DNA of 64,000 nt, taken from Acinetobacter beijerinckii CIP 110307 (lineage in GTDB: Bacteria; Pseudomonadota; Gammaproteobacteria; Pseudomonadales; Moraxellaceae). Below the pieces are notes generated by a model that saw nothing but the letters and a program-made list of their open reading frames with translations, made no database searches and was not told where the DNA came from. Location: contig NZ_KB849765.1 of NCBI RefSeq assembly GCF_000369005.1, positions 897,881 through 961,880 on the forward strand, given 5' to 3'. Positions 59,225 through 64,000 of this stretch are shown here, in pieces. Both the position numbers and the translations under genes were made by a program. Within the stretch, counting starts at the first letter, position 1, and every line of letters starts with the position of its first letter.

Positions 59225-59264
59225 GGTCAGAATCGAAATTTTGACCAATTGTATAAGTTATACA
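59225..59264. promoter_or_regulatory. Two palindromes upstream of the OprD-type gene
   Basis: TGTATAA-G-TTATACA (59250-59264) is a perfect 15-bp palindrome, and an imperfect GGTCA...TGACC repeat (59225-59246) lies beside it, 32 and more bases upstream of the porin start. TATACA-type -10 sequences overlap. Candidate operators for a local regulator not present in this window. Confidence 0.5.
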
Positions 59265-59854
59265 TAAAAAAGATAGATTTTTATTAAATTATTTTAATCA
59301 TTTTTACACAATTTTTTGCTAACATTTTATGATTTATTTATCGTTTAAAATTGAATCTTATTTTAATTAAAACTATGATTTTATTTGATATATTGTTATA
59401 TTTACAATGTAATATATATTGATTATTTTTTAGTTAAATTTCATAAAAATACGTGATTTGTTCTTTTTTTTTCTCTTTAATTTTAAGTATTTATTTTTTC
59501 TTTGGTTGAAAGATGAACATCTGATTTGCAAAAAATTACATCCCGACGAATGACACTAATTGGGGTACAGAAAACGAACCATCTATTCAGCAAAAATTAA
59601 GTTTCATTTTTGCACTTTTAATGAGCATATGTAGCATGCTTAGCTTATTTATTTGTTATTAAAAGAATTGATTAAATTTTAGAAAGGATTATCGCCTTAT
59701 TTTTGTGCAAAAAAAATCCATAAATACCATAGTGCATCTTATTGACTCATAAAAATAATTGTATTGCTAAATTTCCTCTGTTTAGAGCACATCTATATGG
59801 CGTTAAGAGCACTCTTATTGAACAGAATCTATATTGGATAAGGTTTTCTCATAG
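59265..59854. other. Long A/T-rich intergenic region between porin genes
   Basis: About 600 bp with no supported reading frame. Close to its right end, two AGAGCAC words (59784-59790 and 59806-59812, 22 bp apart) occur, the second inside TAAGAG-CA-CTCTTA (59804-59817), roughly 50 bp upstream of the sigma-54 promoter. They are candidate sites for the sigma-54 activator. Nothing else stands out. Confidence 0.55.
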
Positions 59855-59871
59855 TTGGCACGGCATTTGCT
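59855..59871 (+). promoter_or_regulatory. Sigma-54 promoter of TorF-like porin 1
   Basis: TTGGCACGGCATTTGCT matches the sigma-54 consensus TGGCACG-N4-TTGCW exactly, with GG and GC separated by the required 12 positions. It lies 64 bp before the porin start. Confidence 0.88.
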
Positions 59872-59934
59872 AATTAAAAAACGATGCAACTTAAAACATA
59901 AATCAGTCGAATATCCATCATGGGGGAGATCAAT

Positions 59935-60699
59935 ATGATGAAATTTGCATGTAAAGCGATCGCGTTGAGTATTTTTGCTGTGACTTCGACTTTTGCTATG
60001 GCCGAAGAAACAACTCCTTTATCTCAGTATGGTCTTAGCTTTTCAGGTAGTGCTGCGCTGACTTCGGATTATCGTTTCCGTGGTATGACGCAAACAGAAA
60101 GTGATCCAGCCGTTCAAGGTGGTTTTGCTTTAACTCATTCATCTGGTCTATATGCTGGTGTATGGGCTTCAAATGTAAGTTTTGGCGAAGCTCATCTTGA
60201 GTTAGATCCTTATGTGGGATATGCAACAGAATTACCTTTTACTGGTAAGCCAACCTTAGATGTAGGTTTATGGTATTACGGTTATCCAAGTTCGTCTGAC
60301 ATTAATTGGTTAGAGCTTTATGCAAAATTAGGGTTTAAAGATTTAGTGACATCAGGTGATAGTCTTTTAGCTGCTGTTAACTATACCAATGACTGGGGTG
60401 GTACTGATGAAAATGCTTGGTATTTGAACGCGACTTATAATATTCCATTTGCTGATACAGGTTTTGGCGGTGTTGCAAGTGTTGGTTACACGAAAGTAGA
60501 TAACTATGACTTTAGTGATAACGGCAGTAAAGATGATAACTATGTTGACTGGAAAGTTGGCGTAACATATAGCGTTAAATCAGTTTCAGGTTTAACTGCT
60601 GAATTAGCAGCGGTTGGCACTAATATTGATGCAGATTTTCAACCATATAAACGTGGTGTAGAAACAGGCGCAGTATTTACGCTAACTAAAACATTCTAA
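59935..60699 (+). CDS. TorF-family putative porin 1
   Basis: This 254-residue outer-membrane protein has a signal peptide (MMKFACKAIALSIFAVTSTFAMA), followed by the TIGR02001 (TorF/gcw_chp) domain: SGSAALTSDYRFRGMTQTESDPAVQGGF near the N-terminus is the family signature. The C-terminus ends in Phe (TLTKTF), as for beta-barrels. GGGGGAGAT precedes the ATG pair 59935/59938. A consensus sigma-54 promoter drives it. A paralogue with the same promoter and leader sequence follows at 61017. Family members are linked to uptake of small molecules; substrate unknown. Confidence 0.85.
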   Translation: MMKFACKAIALSIFAVTSTFAMAEETTPLSQYGLSFSGSAALTSDYRFRGMTQTESDPAVQGGFALTHSSGLYAGVWASNVSFGEAHLELDPYVGYATELPFTGKPTLDVGLWYYGYPSSSDINWLELYAKLGFKDLVTSGDSLLAAVNYTNDWGGTDENAWYLNATYNIPFADTGFGGVASVGYTKVDNYDFSDNGSKDDNYVDWKVGVTYSVKSVSGLTAELAAVGTNIDADFQPYKRGVETGAVFTLTKTF

Positions 60700-60715
60700 T
60701 CATTTTTGATTAATC

Positions 60716-60746
60716 AAAAAGCCAGCGACTTCGCTGGCTTTTTTCT
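60716..60746 (+). terminator. Rho-independent terminator after porin 1
   Basis: AAAAAGCCAGCG and CGCTGGCTTTTT form a 12-bp stem with an ACTT loop and a T-tract. Confidence 0.92.
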
Positions 60747-60936
60747 TGCCATTTCATAATTTATTGAATTGCAATATTAAATTTTATAATGCTCCAGAAT
60801 GAACGCTTTTGCGCTACTTTGGTTAGATAATCAGAGGTGGTTATTTTTAAAATGATAAATAAAAAATACAATCAAACTTGTTAATATAAATATTTGTTTT
60901 TATTAAATAAAATAATTTATATTGATCGCTTAATTA

Positions 60937-60952
60937 TGGCACAGCATTTGCT
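60937..60952 (+). promoter_or_regulatory. Sigma-54 promoter of TorF-like porin 2
   Basis: TGGCACAGCATTTGCT matches the sigma-54 consensus with one mismatch (A for G at the seventh position); GG and GC are again separated by 12 positions. It lies 65 bp before the porin 2 start, the same distance as for porin 1. The stretch 60747-60936 holds no gene. Confidence 0.87.
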
Positions 60953-61016
60953 AAATACCTAATGACGCAATTTAAAGTTAAATCAATTGAATATCTAAAT
61001 AATGGGGGAGATCAAT

Positions 61017-61805
61017 ATGATGAAATTTGCATGTCAAGCGGTTGCTTTAGGGGTTATGGTTTCAGCAACATCTTTAACAATGGCAGAAGATAATAAATTA
61101 CCATTTCCAGGAACAATTACTGGCAATGTGAATGTTGTATCGAGTTATAACTTACGCGGTATGACAAATTCACCAGAAAGTGACACACCTGCTGTACAGG
61201 GTGGTCTTGATTATACACATGATAGTGGTTTCTATTTGGGTTATTGGTTTTCAACATTGACGGCTGCATATGCAGATTTTAATACTTCACCAACATATGA
61301 GAAAGAAGATAAGAAGTCATTTGAAAACGACTTTTATGCAGGTTATAAAGGTAAAATCACTGAAGATCTTGGTTATCAAGTCGGTGGAACAGTTTATTAC
61401 TATTATCCAGGTTGGGAATCGACAGGCTATGAAACCATTTTAGGATTAAGTTATAAAGATTTTAGTATTACTGCGCAGACTTTATTAAATAATGTGACCT
61501 TCGGTAATAAAGGTGATACCTATTTCTTGGCAACTTATGCACCAAAATTAGCAGGTGGATTTACAGGTAAAGCACAAGTCGCAGCTTATTATTATGGCGA
61601 TGATGATGAGTATTTAACTTATCAAGCAAAAGCAGGTGATATCACCAAAACTGATTTTGCATTTCGTCATGCTACTTTAGGTTTATCGCATCCTTTAGGT
61701 GAAACGGGAGCAACGTGGGGCCTAGATTATATTTTTGGCGGTTATACACGTGATGAAGCTAAACAGAAGAATAAAGTTGTTTTAGCTTTAGGTTATGCCT
61801 TCTGA
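61017..61805 (+). CDS. TorF-family putative porin 2
   Basis: This 262-residue paralogue of the preceding porin has the signal MMKFACQAVALGVMVSATSLTMA and the same family signature (TGNVNVVSSYNLRGMT, PAVQGGLDYTHDSG). The barrel ends LALGYAF. Translation start, ribosome binding site and leader (GGGGGAGATCAATATGATG) are nearly identical to porin 1, showing a tandem duplication, but the mature proteins have diverged widely. It carries its own sigma-54 promoter. Substrate unknown. Confidence 0.85.
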   Translation: MMKFACQAVALGVMVSATSLTMAEDNKLPFPGTITGNVNVVSSYNLRGMTNSPESDTPAVQGGLDYTHDSGFYLGYWFSTLTAAYADFNTSPTYEKEDKKSFENDFYAGYKGKITEDLGYQVGGTVYYYYPGWESTGYETILGLSYKDFSITAQTLLNNVTFGNKGDTYFLATYAPKLAGGFTGKAQVAAYYYGDDDEYLTYQAKAGDITKTDFAFRHATLGLSHPLGETGATWGLDYIFGGYTRDEAKQKNKVVLALGYAF

Positions 61806-61817
61806 TTCTAAAAAATT

Positions 61818-61843
61818 AAAAGCGACCTAAATGGTCGCTTTTT
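61818..61843. terminator. Rho-independent terminator, bidirectional
   Basis: AAAGCGACC and GGTCGCTTT form a 9-bp stem with a TAAAT loop and a T-tract on the plus side. It sits between porin 2 and the end of the comM remnant. Confidence 0.9.
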
Positions 61844-61844
61844 C

Positions 61845-62497
61845 TTAAGACTGCTGTCCTCGATATGACAAGGCTTCGGTTAAATGGCTACTACTGATGA
61901 ATTCACTTTCAGCTAAATCAGCAATCGTTCTAGATACCCGCAGTACCCGATGATAGGCACGAGCTGATAGATTTAGGCGCTGTTGCGCGAGTTCAATAAT
62001 CTGGGTTGAGCTGTCATCTAAAAGTGCATATTGCTCTAACAATTTTGGCGATAGTGCCTGATTTAAACATTGTTGTCTTTGAATTTGACGCTCATATGCA
62101 TTGATAACACGGTGTCTTACCGTAGTTGAGTTTTCCGCAGGTGTCCGATCTTGTAATTCTTGCGCTTGTAAAGGTGAAACATCAATATGTAAATCAATAC
62201 GATCTAGTAAGGGTCCTGAAATTCGATTTTGATAACGTTGAATGCTGTCTGGTGAACATTGGCAACGACTGTCTTGATTAAATGCATATCCGCAAGGGCA
62301 AGGATTCATCGCTGCGATAAATTGAAAGTTTGCAGGGAATGTCATTTGTCTAGCCGCACGTGAAATAATGATTTCTTTAGATTCAAGCGGCTGGCGGAGA
62401 ACTTCTAAAACTTTTCGATCAAATTCAGGTAGTTCATCTAAAAATAAAACACCTAAATGCGCCAAAGTTATTTCACCTGGTTTGGGTTGTGAACCGC
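61845..62497 (-). pseudogene. comM: comM, 3' fragment, interrupted by a Tn7-like transposon
   Basis: Roughly the last 217 codons of the Mg-chelatase-like AAA+ protein ComM (YifB family), a helicase that extends strand exchange in natural transformation. The frame reads SGSQPKPGEITLAHLGVLFLDELPEF, keeping Walker B and the C-terminal part (SRAARQM, PCPCGY, RYQNRISGPLLDRIDLHI), and ends in SLTEALSYRGQQS. It breaks at 62497/62498, where the transposon starts. The N-terminal half, with Walker A, is outside the window on the other side of the element. A short extension reads a few codons into the transposon, then stops. A remnant protein from an internal start is unlikely to work. Confidence 0.93.
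62493..62497. other. Probable target-site duplication ACCGC at the comM insertion
   Basis: ACCGC directly abuts the transposon end, TGTTATTTAC. A 5-bp duplication with this sequence is what AbaR-type islands make when they enter comM. The second copy should lie at the far end of the element, outside the window. Confidence 0.75.
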
Positions 62498-62507
62498 TGT
62501 TATTTAC

Positions 62508-62601
62508 AAAGAACTATGCGACAATATAAGCTAGGGTCAAAGACTTAGACCACCTTTTATAAAGAACTATGCGACAAATTTTATAAAGAACTATGCAACG
62601 G
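62508..62601 (+). repeat. Three TnsB-binding-type repeats at the transposon end
   Basis: AAAGAACTATGCGACAA occurs at 62508-62524 and 62561-62577, and a variant ending GCAACGG at 62585-62601. The second and third are 24 bp apart, the first 53 bp from the second. Such 17-22-bp repeats at the ends of Tn7-like elements are the TnsB binding sites. They also overlap the region where tnsA transcription must start. Confidence 0.88.
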
Positions 62602-62609
62602 AACCTAGA

Positions 62610-63308
62610 ATGAACAATCAATCATGCGACACCGTTAACATCGTACCAGCTCGAAGAAAAATTGGTAATACACGTATCAGTGTATCTGGTTTATATCCTT
62701 TTAAAAAAGATTCCGCAGTTGCCTTTGAATCAACTCTTGAACGGGATTTCCTTATTCGATTAGAGGTTGATCCCAATGTTCTTGCTGTTGAGTCTCAACC
62801 ATTTACCATTGAGTATTTTGATAATGGACAGAAACGAGTTTACACCCCTGACTACCTAGTAACTTATAAGCATAATGATTTTATTCCATTTATTGCACCT
62901 AAACTGGTTGAAGTAAAACCTACAGATGAATTGCAACTTAATTTGCATCTATGGAAAGCTAGATATCGTGCTGCCATGAGGGTATGCAAAGAAGAGGGTT
63001 GGAAATTTCATATTGCACATGAGGGGCGTATTCGGGACCAGTTATGGTCGAATGCCATGTTTTTACAAAAGTACCGAAAGATGGAATTTCCCCCTGCTGA
63101 TTCAAAGCACTTATTGGATTATGTGAGAGATCGAGGAGCAGTAACTTTTGAGACTCTATTAGCCAGACATTTTCTTGGAAAATGGGACAGAGCCAATGGA
63201 ATTAGTCAAATCTGGTATTTAGTTGCTCATGGTTATCTGGTTTGCGATTTAAGTATGCCTTTACAGCCATCTACTGAACTTTGGGTAAATGGGAGTTGTC
63301 ATGAATGA
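62610..63308 (+). CDS. tniC: TnsA-family transposon endonuclease (tniC type)
   Basis: This 232-residue protein is the Tn7-type endonuclease that cuts the 5' ends of the element. It has an N-terminal nuclease domain with the restriction-enzyme-like core: Glu in FESTLERD (about 40-44), Asp81 in YTPDYLV, and VEVK (Glu101-Lys103). A C-terminal winged helix follows (about 150-230: SKHLLDYVRDRGAVTFETLLARHF). Its last 8 bp overlap the start of the tnsB-like gene, so they are translationally coupled. The name tniC follows usage for Tn6022/AbaR. Confidence 0.9.
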   Translation: MNNQSCDTVNIVPARRKIGNTRISVSGLYPFKKDSAVAFESTLERDFLIRLEVDPNVLAVESQPFTIEYFDNGQKRVYTPDYLVTYKHNDFIPFIAPKLVEVKPTDELQLNLHLWKARYRAAMRVCKEEGWKFHIAHEGRIRDQLWSNAMFLQKYRKMEFPPADSKHLLDYVRDRGAVTFETLLARHFLGKWDRANGISQIWYLVAHGYLVCDLSMPLQPSTELWVNGSCHE

Positions 63309-64000
63309 TAGACGTGTGAATATCAAAATAGCTGCTGGGGAGCCGGTTCAGATAAAAGGGATTCCCCATACGATTATTGAAGTCATTGACCTAAAATCGG
63401 TTTTTGTTGAAAACAATAATACTGGCAGGAAAAGTATCGCGGCTATCAGTGAATTAAGGCCATCAATAGCTGTGGAACAGTATGAAGATCTAGAGCTCAT
63501 CGCTGATAAAGACTGGATTGAGGCTGAAAGACGTTTCAACATCATCCGACCTTTCATTGAGGGAGGCGTGAGTGGTCGTAAGGAAGTAGAGTTACGAGCC
63601 CAAGAACATGATATTAATCCAGCCACTATCTATAGATGGTTAAAAATCTATAAGGCATATGGAACTATTGATGGATTGCGGCCCAGAAAAGAGGGATTGC
63701 CACAAGGCAAGAAGATAATTAATAAACATGCTGAAGCAATCATTGAAAAAGCCATCAAGGATTTATACCTAACTAATCAAAGAATAAGTGTTCAAAAAGT
63801 TGTACTTGAAGTGAAACGCTTATGTCATGAATACCATATCCTAGAGGTGCCTCATGCCAATACAGTAAGAAATCGTATTGCAGCGATTAGCCAGAGAGAC
63901 TCTCTTCGTAAGAGGGGACATAAGGAAAAGGCCGATAACAAATTTACACCTGCCGCAGGGAAATTCCCTCATGCTGATTATCCACTTGCCGTCGTACAGA
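63301..64000 (+). CDS. tniA: TnsB-family DDE transposase (tniA type), 5' part only
   Basis: The first 233 residues of a larger transposase run to the window edge. They include the N-terminal domain (MNDRRVNIKIAAGEPVQIKG), a helix-turn-helix region (SGRKEVELRAQEHDINPATIYRWLKIYK, about 80-107) that binds the end repeats, and a second DNA-binding part (NTVRNRIAAIS). The fragment stops at HADYPLAVVQ, immediately before the first catalytic Asp of the DDE core. It starts inside the last codons of the tnsA-like gene. Partner to TnsA: it performs 3'-end cutting and joining. Confidence 0.9.
   Translation, partial: MNDRRVNIKIAAGEPVQIKGIPHTIIEVIDLKSVFVENNNTGRKSIAAISELRPSIAVEQYEDLELIADKDWIEAERRFNIIRPFIEGGVSGRKEVELRAQEHDINPATIYRWLKIYKAYGTIDGLRPRKEGLPQGKKIINKHAEAIIEKAIKDLYLTNQRISVQKVVLEVKRLCHEYHILEVPHANTVRNRIAAISQRDSLRKRGHKEKADNKFTPAAGKFPHADYPLAVVQ

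Larger units (their letters stand above)
62498..64000. mobile_element. Tn7-like (Tn6022/AbaR-type) transposon, left part, cut by the window edge
   Basis: The element begins at TGT after the ACCGC target site within comM. It carries TnsB-type binding repeats at its end, then tnsA-like (tniC) and tnsB-like (tniA) genes. Insertion in comM with ACCGC is the hallmark of Tn6022 and AbaR/AbGRI islands in Acinetobacter. The cargo (for example resistance, uspA or sup genes) is beyond the window edge and cannot be judged from here. Confidence 0.88.

Noticed and set aside
63348-63626. Minus-strand frame within the tnsB-like gene
   Set aside because: Antisense of a clear transposase frame.

Overview
The window is a chromosomal segment of an Acinetobacter species. 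This rests on the 16S rRNA sequence, the low G+C content, and Moraxellaceae-type gene content and order. Nearly all genes are intact housekeeping or physiology genes. The clear exception is the right-hand end, where the competence gene comM is split by a Tn7-like transposon, the position used by AbaR/Tn6022-type islands.

Layout. 0-3.4 kb: peptide deformylase, then a DUF2946 protein and a copper-type TonB receptor. 3.4-15.1 kb: a TorD-like all-helical protein of unknown function, a 1172-residue CrbS/MxtR-type hybrid kinase facing the yjcH-actP acetate uptake pair, an MpaB-type oxygenase facing its likely TetR regulator, a degenerate K+-channel-like protein and a BetT-type BCCT carrier. 15.4-21.2 kb: a complete rrn operon (16S, tRNA-Ile, tRNA-Ala, 23S, 5S) with promoter, processing stems and terminator. 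22-27 kb: cysK, two paralogous SLT-domain lipoproteins, and a flavodoxin/DUF2938/DUF2798 operon facing a MerR regulator. 26.7-36.2 kb: phytase-like lipoprotein, MFS carrier, Fur-boxed siderophore receptor, YgiQ radical SAM protein, DUF2726 and RidA. 36.3-45.5 kb: creBCD with two unrelated small genes inserted, dinB, a GH25 lysozyme and a DHA2 pump. 45.7-57.8 kb: choice-of-anchor-I lipoprotein, LOG, a TerC-CBS transporter, YchJ, a TRIC-like channel, parC, fadD, MAPEG and ppa. 57.9-61.8 kb: an OprD-family porin and two paralogous TorF-like porins. 61.8-64 kb: the comM remnant and the transposon end with tnsA and the start of tnsB.

The most interesting item is at 23.7-24.8 kb on the minus strand. 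Upstream of each SLT lipoprotein gene lies a ~120-nt intergenic unit that looks like a CsrA/RsmA-sponge RNA. Each has four GGA motifs placed in hairpin loops (mostly ACAGGA), and the last GGA sits in the loop of the Rho-independent terminator. The central hairpin shows compensatory base changes between the two copies. Each copy carries a GacA-box-like 18-bp palindrome (TGTA-G-N6-C-TACA) exactly 13 bp upstream of the same -35-like hexamer. Together they form a tandemly duplicated cassette of GacA box, Rsm-like RNA and SLT lipoprotein. I know of no named RsmX/Y/Z family in Acinetobacter, so this is the best candidate for an undescribed system.

Other regulatory signals read directly from the sequence are near-consensus sigma-54 promoters in front of both TorF-like porins, a MerR-type promoter with a 19-bp spacer, a Fur box, and several palindromic operators. 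Functions are inferred from recognisable families. No database search was run.
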